A stretch of 64,000 nt of DNA, from positions 197,426 to 261,425 of the forward strand of contig CAYXLI010000005.1 in assembly GCA_964464925.1 (NCBI GenBank), given 5' to 3'. Under the pieces are notes generated by a model. That model did no database searches. It was not told the DNA's origin and was given only the letters and a program-made list of their open reading frames with translations. The translations under genes and the position numbers were made by a program. Positions 1 to 8,619 of this stretch are shown here, piece by piece. The stretch comes from CAYXLI01 sp964464925. GTDB lineage: Bacteria > Acidobacteriota > Terriglobia > Bryobacterales > Bryobacteraceae. How positions within the stretch are numbered: position 1 is the first letter of the stretch; each line of letters starts with the position of its first letter.

Positions 1-1907
1 TCGCTGATATCAGTGGTGAAACGGTAGTCGGGCAAGCTGTCGAAGAAAACCTGGCCGTAACGCTGCTTCGTAATTCTATTATCCAGGATTGCGAGCACGC
101 CGCTATCTGATCGGCTCCGAATCAGCCTTCCGAACCCCTGCTTCAGAGCGATCGCCGCCTGGGGGATCTGGTAATCGTAAAAGGGATTTCCTCCCTGGCT
201 ACGGATGGACGCGACCCGTGCTTCCACAATCGGGTCGCTCGGCACCGCAAACGGCAGTTTGTCGATGATCACGCAGCTTAGCTGCTCGCCCTGGACGTCC
301 ACCCCTTGCCAGAAAGAGGATGTCGCAAAGAGCACGCAGTTCGGGGTGTTTCGAAACTCTTCAATCAGCGCGCTTCGCGGCGCGGTGCCTTGCAGCAAGG
401 CCGGGTATTCGATGTCGAACGAGATCCGGTCGTAAACCATCCGCATCTGCTGGTAACTGGTGAACAGCACGAACGCTCTACCCTGGCTGTATTCAAGCAG
501 CCGAACGATTTCCTCCGAAGCAGCCCGCGTGAATGCCGGGCTCCGAGGATCCGGCATGTGCTGCGGCACATATAGCAGTGCTTGCGTCGCATAATCGAAC
601 TGGCCATCCACGACCAGGGAACGGGACTGCGGAATGCCGAGCCGTTGCTGCGTATATTCAAAGCTGCCGGCTACGGCAAGCGTCGCCGAGGTGAGCACTA
701 CCGTATCCACCCGATTGAACAGCTTCTCCTCAAGTACATCCGACACGCGTATCGGCACGGCGTGGAGATACGTTCCGCGCCCTCGCTTCTCAACGAAATA
801 CACGAAATCTTCCTGCGGGTTTTCGAGCCAGAAGCGCAACTTTTCACTGAACTCCCGCGCACGACGGTAAAGTGGGATTAGCTCCTCAGGGGCCGATTTC
901 ACCAGTTGAAGCTGCAGCGCGATCATCTCCAGGGAGCGCTGAAAATCGCGGTACACCTCTTCATAATTTTCGATAAACGCCTGGTGCGCACGAAATCCCG
1001 CACGGCCTTCGCTCTCTCCAAACAGACCGAAGAACTGATCCGCGTACTGCTCTGCCGTATTCAAAATACGGTCTAACTCGGTACTCCCGAACTGCTTCAC
1101 CCGAGCCAACACCGAAATGTCCCGCCGCAAATCGTGAAGCTGATGGCTGCTCACGGAGATCCCGAAATACTGTCCGGCAACGTCTTCGATTTCGTGCGCT
1201 TCATCGAAGATGACCGCGCCGTACTCCGGAATGATGGAGCCGAACTCTTCCTCTTTCAACGCGAGATCCGCAAAAAAGAGATGATGGTTCACGATAATGA
1301 TGTCGCTCTCGACAGCTCGCTGATGCATCGTCGTCAGGAAACAGCGTTCAAACTGTTCGCACTTGGATCCGCTGCAGAGGTCCCGCCGCGCGTCCAGCTT
1401 CGACCATACGGTGCTCTGTTCCGGCAGAGTCTTAATCTCTGCACGATCGCCTGTCTCTGTGCTCTTCTCCCACTCACGGATGATCTGAAAGTCTGCTACT
1501 TCTTCCATTCCGTTGAGAATGGGCGTGCGGTCCGCATCGTAGATCTTCTTGCGGCACGCGTAGTTGTTCCGCCCTTTCATGTAGCAGACGCGCAGCGGAT
1601 AATCGAAGTGCTTCTGGAGGAAGGGCACGTCTTTGAAGAAGAGTTGTTCCTGCAGGTTCTTCGTGCCGGTAGAGATCACAACCCGCCGTCCGGAAAGAAT
1701 CGCCGGGATCAAGTACGCGAGCGTTTTGCCGGTTCCGGTGCCTGCCTCTACAATCAGGTGTTTCTTCTGCGCAAGGGCGGCCTCGATGGCCTCGGCCATT
1801 TCGAGTTGTCCGGGTCTGTGCTCGTAATTCGGGTGCCAACGCGAAAGGATCCCGCTCTTTGAGAAGAAGTGCCGGGCTTGGAGCGCCTTCGTAGAAGTGG
1901 CGGACAT
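1..1907 (-). CDS. dinG: DinG/XPD-type ATP-dependent DNA helicase (C-terminus cut by window edge)
   Basis: Superfamily 2 helicase that unwinds DNA in repair. About 635 codons lie in the window and the reading frame is still open at base 1. Visible motifs are Walker A EAGTGTGKT (residues about 54-62), the DEAH box (FDEAHEIED), and an iron-sulphur cysteine pattern: CYMKGRNNYAC followed by three more Cys in LCSGSKCEQFERCF. The late motif SFWQGVDVQGEQL and the QGFGRLIRS motif VI are typical of the XPD/DinG branch. The start is the ATG at 1907, which overlaps the stop of the upstream amidotransferase as ATGA, so the two are translationally coupled. YoaA-like naming would fit equally well. Confidence 0.9.
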   Translation of the reverse strand, partial: MSATSTKALQARHFFSKSGILSRWHPNYEHRPGQLEMAEAIEAALAQKKHLIVEAGTGTGKTLAYLIPAILSGRRVVISTGTKNLQEQLFFKDVPFLQKHFDYPLRVCYMKGRNNYACRKKIYDADRTPILNGMEEVADFQIIREWEKSTETGDRAEIKTLPEQSTVWSKLDARRDLCSGSKCEQFERCFLTTMHQRAVESDIIIVNHHLFFADLALKEEEFGSIIPEYGAVIFDEAHEIEDVAGQYFGISVSSHQLHDLRRDISVLARVKQFGSTELDRILNTAEQYADQFFGLFGESEGRAGFRAHQAFIENYEEVYRDFQRSLEMIALQLQLVKSAPEELIPLYRRAREFSEKLRFWLENPQEDFVYFVEKRGRGTYLHAVPIRVSDVLEEKLFNRVDTVVLTSATLAVAGSFEYTQQRLGIPQSRSLVVDGQFDYATQALLYVPQHMPDPRSPAFTRAASEEIVRLLEYSQGRAFVLFTSYQQMRMVYDRISFDIEYPALLQGTAPRSALIEEFRNTPNCVLFATSSFWQGVDVQGEQLSCVIIDKLPFAVPSDPIVEARVASIRSQGGNPFYDYQIPQAAIALKQGFGRLIRSRSDSGVLAILDNRITKQRYGQVFFDSLPDYRFTTDIS

Positions 1908-2563
1908 CAGACCTCGTTCACAGCTTCGGCGAAAGCTTCGAAAATGCGCCTGTCCGCATCCGAAACGCCGATCCGGTCCTCCGGATGCCACTGTACAGCG
2001 ATTGCAAACCGGTGTGTGGGAATTTCCAAGCCCTCGATGATGCCGTCCGGCGCGACCGCTGTCAAACGCAGTCCTTCCCCGAGACGGTCCGCCGCCTGAT
2101 GATGACGCGAGTTCACCGCAAACGACTCTCCTCCAACGATCGCGGCCAACTTTGTACCCGCACAAAGTCTCACTTGGTGAGCATCGGCCGGCTTTGGGCG
2201 GCCGCCTGCCTCATGCGAACGGCTGGGGATGTGTTGAATGAGTGAGCCGCCCTGCACCACGTTCAAGATCTGCAGTCCTCGGCAAATACAAAGCAGTGGG
2301 ATATCCTGACGCAGAGCTTCGCGAATCAAATGCGATTCCAGTTCATCTCGTTCCACGTCCGCCGGCTGAGTTTCCGGAGCGGGCTCCTGCCCATATAGGA
2401 ATGGAGCTACATCTGCACCGCCGCTTACCAGCAGCCCATCCCATTCAGCTAGAGAGCCGGGATTGGACACGGATTCCAAACCAACGCTGGACAGTGCCGC
2501 TCGGTAGGGCTCTGCCTTATCTGGCTTGCTGGCACTATACGTGAGTGCGACGCGTCTGGCCAT
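1907..2563 (-). CDS. Class I glutamine amidotransferase, gamma-glutamyl-GABA hydrolase (PuuD-like)
   Basis: A 218-residue peptidase C26 family protein expected to hydrolyse gamma-glutamyl amides in the cytoplasm. The nucleophile is Cys94 in CICRGLQILN, and the triad is completed by His193 and Glu195 in QWHPED. SGGADVAP near residue 48 is the family's N-terminal loop. Family members act on gamma-glutamyl-GABA in putrescine breakdown, but no other puu genes are near, so the substrate is open. The stop overlaps the helicase start by 4 bases. It starts at an ATG, 26 bases downstream of the YggX stop. Confidence 0.88.
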   Translation of the reverse strand: MARRVALTYSASKPDKAEPYRAALSSVGLESVSNPGSLAEWDGLLVSGGADVAPFLYGQEPAPETQPADVERDELESHLIREALRQDIPLLCICRGLQILNVVQGGSLIQHIPSRSHEAGGRPKPADAHQVRLCAGTKLAAIVGGESFAVNSRHHQAADRLGEGLRLTAVAPDGIIEGLEIPTHRFAIAVQWHPEDRIGVSDADRRIFEAFAEAVNEV

Positions 2564-2589
2564 TGGCCTTGCCCCGCCCTGAGAGGCAG

Positions 2590-2856
2590 CTAGCCTTTCG
2601 TCTTCGGAGGTACAAAACCGGGCGGCAGCGCCGCGCCGGGTCCAAAGAAGTAGTCTTCCATCTGCTTCAACAGGAACTCCTGCGCCTCTTTCGTCCCGAG
2701 GTTCAGGCGGTACTCGTTCATGATCATCTTCATCTGCTCAAGCCACATCTTCCAAGCTTCCTTGGAGACGTTCTCATAGATTTTCTGGCCGAGTGGATGA
2801 TTATCAAAGGGCGGTTCGTCCAGGCCTCGCATTTCGCGGCCAAACTTCACACACAT
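2590..2856 (-). CDS. yggX: YggX-type Fe(2+)-trafficking protein
   Basis: A small cytoplasmic protein linked in gammaproteobacteria to iron handling and protection of Fe-S clusters under oxidative stress. The 88 residues match the family over their whole length: MCVKFGREM at the start (the conserved Cys of the family's N-terminus), PLGQKIYENVSKEAW, then a helical segment ending in YFFGPG. I chose the ATG at 2856 because family members begin at this Cys motif. An in-frame ATG at 2922 would add a 22-residue Gly/Cys-rich extension (MGCGSGFVGL) that the family lacks. Proximity to an Fe-S helicase is suggestive only. Confidence 0.85.
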   Translation of the reverse strand: MCVKFGREMRGLDEPPFDNHPLGQKIYENVSKEAWKMWLEQMKMIMNEYRLNLGTKEAQEFLLKQMEDYFFGPGAALPPGFVPPKTKG

Positions 2857-2934
2857 GACCTTGCGACCGCCGTCGTCTTCCTGCTTGTTGGAGAGGCCTA
2901 CAAATCCGCTACCGCATCCCATGCATCCAGAATA

Positions 2935-3186
2935 TCATCGGGATCTATAATGCGCTGCCAAATAGCTGGCGGGCGGTTGTGGCACGTCCCCAAGTTCGAA
3001 TTTCCTGTTGACTGCCCTTTGATAGCGCTTCAAGAGCTGGCGGTTCGTGGCTCGATCATAATCGTATTCCTGAAAGGCGACCATCAGCTCTACCTCCCAA
3101 GGCTCGAAAGAGTTGCGGCGAACGCAGCCATGCAGCATTTCATGCACAAGACGATTGAATCGTGTGCGGTCTATCGATTGCGGCAT
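2935..3186 (-). CDS. Small conserved-looking hypothetical protein
   Basis: Eighty-three residues that I do not recognise as a named family. It has no signal peptide or membrane segment and is basic (many Arg), with a HEMLHGCVRR segment near residue 15, a stretch FEPWEVELMVAFQEYDYD, and a basic helix RQLLKRYQRAVNRK. HExxH is absent (the run is HEMLH, which does fit the HExxH spacing only loosely), so I do not claim a protease. It lies 12 bases upstream of the long-form yggX start on the same strand and may share its transcript. Coding confidence rests on its composition and the tidy fit between neighbours. Confidence 0.55.
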   Translation of the reverse strand: MPQSIDRTRFNRLVHEMLHGCVRRNSFEPWEVELMVAFQEYDYDRATNRQLLKRYQRAVNRKFELGDVPQPPASYLAAHYRSR

Positions 3187-3259
3187 ATGTAGTGCTTATC
3201 GGCCGCCCCAGACACGCTACTAGCCGAAAACAGGCCGCACGGTTAAACAGGAAGGGCTC

Positions 3260-5437
3260 TCAGTTAGGAAGCTCGGTGCTCCATATATTGCTGGACACTT
3301 CATCGAGCGAGAAGATCAACATCCCGTTAGACACGGCAAGGCCGGCCGCATCGGGACGCTCCCCCGTTGTAACGAAAAACGACCTGCTGGCACTGTGGAA
3401 GTGTTGCACGGGAAATATATTGCCTTTGGGCTGCATGGTATTGCGCTCAATCCGCCTGGCCCAAACGCACCGGAACCCGTCCCGCTGCGATAGAAAATAC
3501 ACGACGGACCCTTTGGGCGAGAAGACAGGATGTTCGTCGGCGGAAGTCCCATCCGTCACAGCCTGCCATTCGCTCGGGTCCGATGGCTGCTCGCCCCGAA
3601 ACGGCGCGAGGAAGATTTGCTTATGGCCAGGCTCATTATCGGCGTGGAAAACAATCCAGTGATCGTCCGGCGAAAACTTTGCAGCATGCACCGCGAACCT
3701 TGGATGAACCAGGAATTCGCTTTGTGGCCGGCTCTCGTACCGGTGATCGGGGCCAAGATTCGTGGCAAGTACGCCAATGGTTGTCCGGCGTCGGCCTGTC
3801 TCGAACAAGAGCCATTTCCGGTCGGCGGACCAACTCGTCGGAATTCCGCAGTCCGCGCAAATACGCCTTGCTGCGCCGCCGTTTGCAGGAACTGCGTAGA
3901 TCGCTTGCCACCTCTTACCCTGTTCGATCACGCGATATGCGACCTCCTTGCCATCACGTGATACACGCGGCCGGGATTTTGATACCGGTCCGTCCGTGAG
4001 CGGCATCTCACGCCGGTCCTCGAGGTTCATGCGATAAACCTGGTAAATCCTCAGGCGATTCGAAAGGAAAACAAAAAACGAGCCGTCATCCGGTGTAGAA
4101 GGATAAAACTCCCAGGCCGCTGTGTTCTCGGTGTACCGGCGGAGTTCGCCGGTGACGTTCCCGGTCTCCGCATCCACAGGCAACCCAAAAACTGAGGAAT
4201 GAGCGTTCCCACTGGTGAACACTAAGAGCTTCCCAGCTATGGCAGGATGCAGTTCCAATCCGCTGCCGAACGTAAGCCGCTGTGGTGGACCGACTGCCTG
4301 CCAAGTGCCGGAATTCAATTGGATTCGATACACGTTGGTGCTATCCCCGATTCTCGCCGTGTAGATTACAGAATCGCCAGACCACTGGCTGGAATCGAGC
4401 GCATTCGGCAGAACCGCGGCCGTGCGGTCTACGTTGAGAATCCTAAAAGCTCCGGTCTTAACCGGTTCTCCTTGCGGGAAGCGCATGACCCACAAGTCAT
4501 GGCCTTCTTCAGGAATATCGCTGTTCTTAGTTCCACACACCAGAACGTGTTTCCCGTCAGACGACCAGACCGGAGTATGGGAGTCCTGGAAAGAGGGCAA
4601 GAGACGGCGCGGGTTGCCCCCTTCCGACGGAATAACCCAAGCCGAGCCCGGGTTGAAATTTTCGCCTTCAACCCAATAAAGGATCCACTTGCCATCGGGC
4701 GAGAAGCGCGGGCCCCGGCCACCCTGTATCAGAAGCACCTCTTGGCCGCCAGAGGACGGCACGCGATAAATTCCACCGCCATCCCGCTCAGAGCGGTAAA
4801 CCACGAAGCGGCCATCCGGAGAAAACGAAGGCTCCCGCTCGTCCGCTTTGTCGCTGGTCAGCCGAAGAGGGGTGCCGTTGTCCATCGACTGAATCCAGAG
4901 GTCCAGATTCCCATCCCCGCTGCGGTCGGATGCATACGCAAGCAACCGGCCGTCGGGCGACAGAGCAGGATACGAATCCAACCCCAGATTGGTGGTGACC
5001 CGGTGCAGAATTGGCCCTTGAGAAGATGTTTTTGAAATCCGAGACCACAGCGTGGCGCCGGCGATCGCGAAGGCGGCGATTGCGCCTGCTGCGGCCCAAT
5101 AAATCACCTTCGGTGGTGAAGTTCCATGGGCGGGTTCAGCCTGAGCGACCTTCTGGCGGAATTTTGGGACGAAATCGCCGGCAGGAAGATCGATGACGAG
5201 AGCGTCATTCAGTCCCCCCTTTTCGTAGTATCGTCGAAGCCTTGCGCGCAAATCTGCCGTCTGAGACAGGAGCAGTGGCAGGCTATCGTGCAGGACATCC
5301 TGCTCGCCACAGACGGTTTTTTCAACGCAGAAACGGAGAAGTTCCCTCGCATCCTCGGAATCGGCAAATTCGGGGCTTAAGAGCACGCGCCGTAATTGCG
5401 CATGCACCTCGTCGACAGAAATTTCATGCCCAGACAT
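3260..5437 (-). CDS. Membrane-anchored PD40/TolB-like beta-propeller protein with an N-terminal DNA-binding-like domain
   Basis: A 725-residue protein. Residues 1-100 resemble the cytoplasmic domain that heads many acidobacterial TPR and TolB-like proteins (LRRVLLSPEF, LRARLRRYYE, IDLPAGDFVPKF). One membrane helix follows at about 111-131. The rest is a run of PD40 blades with repeated SPDGR/YASDRSGDGN signatures, closest to TolB. The layout places the propeller outside the cytoplasmic membrane and the N-terminal domain inside, a transmembrane sensor-like arrangement. The middle of the N-terminal domain looks shorter than usual in such proteins. No partner gene is adjacent and the ligand is unknown. 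Confidence 0.82.
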   Translation of the reverse strand: MSGHEISVDEVHAQLRRVLLSPEFADSEDARELLRFCVEKTVCGEQDVLHDSLPLLLSQTADLRARLRRYYEKGGLNDALVIDLPAGDFVPKFRQKVAQAEPAHGTSPPKVIYWAAAGAIAAFAIAGATLWSRISKTSSQGPILHRVTTNLGLDSYPALSPDGRLLAYASDRSGDGNLDLWIQSMDNGTPLRLTSDKADEREPSFSPDGRFVVYRSERDGGGIYRVPSSGGQEVLLIQGGRGPRFSPDGKWILYWVEGENFNPGSAWVIPSEGGNPRRLLPSFQDSHTPVWSSDGKHVLVCGTKNSDIPEEGHDLWVMRFPQGEPVKTGAFRILNVDRTAAVLPNALDSSQWSGDSVIYTARIGDSTNVYRIQLNSGTWQAVGPPQRLTFGSGLELHPAIAGKLLVFTSGNAHSSVFGLPVDAETGNVTGELRRYTENTAAWEFYPSTPDDGSFFVFLSNRLRIYQVYRMNLEDRREMPLTDGPVSKSRPRVSRDGKEVAYRVIEQGKRWQAIYAVPANGGAARRICADCGIPTSWSADRKWLLFETGRRRTTIGVLATNLGPDHRYESRPQSEFLVHPRFAVHAAKFSPDDHWIVFHADNEPGHKQIFLAPFRGEQPSDPSEWQAVTDGTSADEHPVFSPKGSVVYFLSQRDGFRCVWARRIERNTMQPKGNIFPVQHFHSASRSFFVTTGERPDAAGLAVSNGMLIFSLDEVSSNIWSTELPN

Positions 5438-5532
5438 CTATGGCTTGAACCAATTTAGCGCAGGTGCGGGTACTCTGGCGCAGCGGGAGCGCGCGTAAAC
5501 GCCGAAGGTTCCCGGTTTCCGCAAATGGAGGG

Positions 5533-5570
5533 AATAAAAGAGGGTGGGCTGACCCGGACTGTATCAGCCC
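5533..5570 (-). terminator. Probable Rho-independent terminator
   Basis: A perfect 7-base inverted repeat, GGGCTGA at 5546-5552 and TCAGCCC at 5564-5570, with an 11-base loop. On the minus strand it is followed by CCTCTTTTATT. It lies 31 bases past the stop of the small secreted protein that ends at 5601. Confidence 0.5.
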
Positions 5571-5600
5571 GGGCCGGTAAAGTCTTGCGTCGTCTGCGAC

Positions 5601-5933
5601 TTACCTCTTTTTCTTGCCGCTGGCCGCGACAGCAGCTAGCGGCGGCGCATCTTCCTTCTGGTTCAGATTGATGGTGCCGATCAAGGAAACATTCCCACCC
5701 GCGGCGAGAATCTTCTTGCTGGTGTCCTTAGTGCAGACGAAATTGACTCCGCGGACGGAAACAAACTTCTCGATCGTGCCCAGCGGCACCTTTGCCTGCA
5801 GCAGGATGATGATCTCAGATTCAGAAAGGGCGGGACCGGATGGCACCGCGTCGTCCTGGGCCATAGCCGGTGCGAGGCTGAGGCCGAGGAACAGAATGCA
5901 AACCGCCGAAAGGCGGCAGAACGAACGCTTCAT
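5601..5933 (-). CDS. Small secreted protein of unknown function
   Basis: A 110-residue protein beginning MKRSFCRLSAVCILFLGLSL, a clear Sec signal peptide with a likely AMA-Q cleavage at about residue 25. The mature part has LSESEIIILLQAKVPLGTIEKFV, a helical pattern of a short acidobacterial periplasmic domain in which a helix-turn-helix-like repeat is predicted to bind or gate. It ends in a basic SGKKKR tail. The ATG at 5933 is preferred because the longer in-frame start at 6065 would bury the signal peptide and overlap the next gene. I cannot name the family. Confidence 0.6.
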   Translation of the reverse strand: MKRSFCRLSAVCILFLGLSLAPAMAQDDAVPSGPALSESEIIILLQAKVPLGTIEKFVSVRGVNFVCTKDTSKKILAAGGNVSLIGTINLNQKEDAPPLAAVAASGKKKR

Positions 5934-6006
5934 AAGGCAATTCCCCCGTGATTTCTTCCTTGACGGAAGGAAGAGTATAGCATTGAACAGGGGTGCCGGT
6001 AAACGG

Positions 6007-7227
6007 TTACAGAGGCAGGATCTCTTCGCGATCCGGATTGAACCGTAAACGGCGCTTTTGCACATATGCGATATTGCCCAGATGCGATGCTTGAGCCGAA
6101 CGATGACCGATATAAACGTCTCCGTTCGGTAACTTACGAGTTTTCACGCAGTCGAGGAAGTTCTCGACGTGATCGATCGTCTGGTCGCGGTCCGTCGTGA
6201 CCACAGTCGGTGTCGCTCCTCTCCCCTTAGGGGTGAACTCGTAACGGCTACGAGTAATGAACAACTTGCCTTCCGTTCCGCACAGTTCCACTGCCGCACC
6301 GGTTATTCCAGGCGCTAACGTGCCTTCGAACGTTGCAGTCCAGTTGTCCGGATATTCCAGCAGAACATTGATTGTGTCTGGCGCGGTGCGCCCGTCCTTG
6401 TAGTAGTACACTCCTCCCGCGGCCACTGCCGAAATTGGATTGTCCTGCTCCAGAAACATGTGAACGACGTCGATCCAGTGCGTGAACAGATCGGTGACCT
6501 GCCCGCCACCGAAATCGAGGTATGCACGGAAGTTCCAGTATTGCTGAGGATCCCAGTCGCGCCACTTTACCGGACCCAGAAACCGAGCCCAGTCCAGGTT
6601 CGATGGCCGGGTAGCCATACGCGGAGGAGCCTTCATGAGGTGCGCACCATTTCCGTGCCACCACGTACGTGCGAGCGTCACTTTGCCCAGTTTGCCTGCC
6701 TTGACGATCTCTTCTTTCGCTTGCAGGTAGTGCCGTCCGGACCGCTGCTGCATACCCACCTGGCAAATGCGATCATTAATGCGAGCTGCTTTGACAATCG
6801 CAGGGCCTTCCTCGATCTTCAACGTCAGCGGCTTCTCGCAATACACGTCCTTCCCTGCGTTGAGTGCATCAATGGCGCAGCCCGCGTGCCAGTGGTCCGG
6901 CGTCGCGATGAGAACCGCATCCAGCGGTTTCAGAGTGTCCAGCATCTTCCGGTGGTCTCTGTACGTCGCAGCACTCGACGATCCCGATTTGGTCTTGGCT
7001 TCGTCTGCGCGTTCCTGCCAAACGTCGCACACGCCCTTGACCTCCACCCTGTCGGTCTTGACGAAGGTAGACATGACGTACTGGCCGCGTCCGCCGCAGC
7101 CAATAACACCCAGGTTAATGCGATCATTCGCGCCCAGGATCTTCGAATAGGAGGCAGCCGTGCTCATAACGGCGGCTGTCGCGGCGCCACGCAGCACCGT
7201 CCGGCGGGAGAGGTCTTTGGAAGGCAT
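6007..7227 (-). CDS. Tat-exported Gfo/Idh/MocA family oxidoreductase
   Basis: A 406-residue NAD(P)-dependent sugar or inositol oxidoreductase. The N-terminus SRRTVLRGAATAAV is a twin-arginine signal. A Rossmann fold follows (LGVIGCGGRGQYV), then TPDHWHAGCAI and the catalytic-region CEKPLTLK, with VTDLFTHWIDVVHMF in the C-terminal domain. Exported members usually keep tightly bound cofactor. The start at 7227 gives the Tat signal; the longer frame to 7407 is antisense to trmFO and rejected. It is divergent from trmFO with about 54 bases between starts. The substrate is unknown. Confidence 0.88.
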   Translation of the reverse strand: MPSKDLSRRTVLRGAATAAVMSTAASYSKILGANDRINLGVIGCGGRGQYVMSTFVKTDRVEVKGVCDVWQERADEAKTKSGSSSAATYRDHRKMLDTLKPLDAVLIATPDHWHAGCAIDALNAGKDVYCEKPLTLKIEEGPAIVKAARINDRICQVGMQQRSGRHYLQAKEEIVKAGKLGKVTLARTWWHGNGAHLMKAPPRMATRPSNLDWARFLGPVKWRDWDPQQYWNFRAYLDFGGGQVTDLFTHWIDVVHMFLEQDNPISAVAAGGVYYYKDGRTAPDTINVLLEYPDNWTATFEGTLAPGITGAAVELCGTEGKLFITRSRYEFTPKGRGATPTVVTTDRDQTIDHVENFLDCVKTRKLPNGDVYIGHRSAQASHLGNIAYVQKRRLRFNPDREEILPL

Positions 7228-7281
7228 CACGGGAATTATATATCGGCTACGTTCCACGCGCCCGTAAAATGGAAATATAAA

Positions 7282-8619
7282 ATGTCGCGAAGGATTCACG
7301 TGATTGGCGCAGGACTCGCCGGGACGGAAGCGGCCTGGCAGGCGGCTCAAGCCGGTATTGCGGTCGTACTGCATGAGATGCGGCCGGACCGGAATACACC
7401 GGCGCACAAGACTGGACTGATGGCTGAGTTGGTTTGCAGCAATTCACTAAAGAGCGAGTCCGAGAACACCGCACCCTGGCTCCTAAAACAGGAGTTGCGC
7501 AGGTTAGGCTCGCTCGCCATGGGCGCAGCCGCGAAAGCGAGAGTACCCGGTGGCCATGCGCTCACCGTAGATCGCGACCTGTTTGCGGAGGCGATCACAC
7601 GCGCGATTGAGGGCTGCCCCGGAATTGAGATTCGCAGAGGAGAGGTAACGCACATCCCGGAAGAGGAAGTCGTTGTGATCGCATCCGGTCCGCTGACGAG
7701 CGATGCGCTCGCCGAAGAGATCGCACGGCTCACCGGCTCCGAACGGCTCTTCTTTTATGACAGCATCAGCCCGATTGTCGACGCCGACACGATCGACATG
7801 TCCGTCGCATTTCGCGCCTCGCGGTACGGGAAGTCGCTCGATGGCAGCGACGATTACATCAATTGCCCGTTTGACAAGCCGCAATATGAAGCCTTCATTG
7901 CGGCACTCGAGTCTGCACAGGCATTCTCTCCGAAGATCGCAGAGGACGTGCCTTACTTCGAGGCTTGTCTCCCCATTGAGGAGATCTGCCGCCGGGGAAA
8001 GGACACGCTCCGCTTCGGACCTATGAAACCAGTAGGCCTCACTGACCCGCGCACGGGGAGACGACCGTACGCCGTTGTACAGCTCAGGCAGGAGAATGCG
8101 CGCGCCGATTCTTACAACCTGGTTGGATTCCAGAATCACCTGCGGTATCCGGAACAGGCTCGTGTCTTCCGGATGATTCCCGGATTGGAGAAAGCCGAAT
8201 TCCTGCGATATGGCCAGATCCATCGAAATACCTACATCAATGCGCCGGCGCTGCTCACTCCGACGCTGCAGCTACGGGCGCGGCCGGACGTATTCTTTGC
8301 CGGCCAGATCTCAGGCGTGGAGGGCTATACGGAGTCGATCGCCACGGGATTACTGGCAGGACGCAATGCCGCGGAATTTGTGCTCGGTCAGCCAGTACGT
8401 CCGATGCCCCGGGAAACTGCACTGGGTTCTCTGTGCACTTATATCTCGAGTGCGGATCCACGCGACTATCAGCCCGCGAACATCACTTTCGATTTGCTGC
8501 CACAACTGGACGACGCAACGCGCCAGCGGATGCGGCACGATAAGAAAGCGCGCCATGCCGAAGTATGCCGGCGCGCTGTTTCCGCCATGGACGCGTATCT
8601 GGCCGTTCCGGTATGCTAG
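7282..8619 (+). CDS. trmFO: Methylenetetrahydrofolate--tRNA-(uracil-5-)-methyltransferase TrmFO
   Basis: Makes 5-methyluridine at position 54 of tRNA using methylenetetrahydrofolate and FADH2. The protein has 445 residues, a normal length. It starts MSRRIHVIGAGLAGTEAAWQ with the FAD-binding GxGxxG. CSNSLKSES and the downstream NCPFDKPQYEAF and FAGQISGVEGYTES motifs are diagnostic of the family. The start at 7282 was chosen by the FAD fold; the frame is open far upstream to 6460, but that part is antisense to the oxidoreductase. The stop overlaps the xerC start by 7 bases. Confidence 0.96.
   Translation: MSRRIHVIGAGLAGTEAAWQAAQAGIAVVLHEMRPDRNTPAHKTGLMAELVCSNSLKSESENTAPWLLKQELRRLGSLAMGAAAKARVPGGHALTVDRDLFAEAITRAIEGCPGIEIRRGEVTHIPEEEVVVIASGPLTSDALAEEIARLTGSERLFFYDSISPIVDADTIDMSVAFRASRYGKSLDGSDDYINCPFDKPQYEAFIAALESAQAFSPKIAEDVPYFEACLPIEEICRRGKDTLRFGPMKPVGLTDPRTGRRPYAVVQLRQENARADSYNLVGFQNHLRYPEQARVFRMIPGLEKAEFLRYGQIHRNTYINAPALLTPTLQLRARPDVFFAGQISGVEGYTESIATGLLAGRNAAEFVLGQPVRPMPRETALGSLCTYISSADPRDYQPANITFDLLPQLDDATRQRMRHDKKARHAEVCRRAVSAMDAYLAVPVC

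Noticed and set aside
2935..3186. Zinc protease reading of HEMLH
   Set aside because: An isolated short motif in an 83-residue protein without the further conserved ligands.
6460..7281. Open frame extending trmFO upstream by 274 codons
   Set aside because: It lies antisense to the Tat oxidoreductase; the FAD-binding fold begins at 7282.
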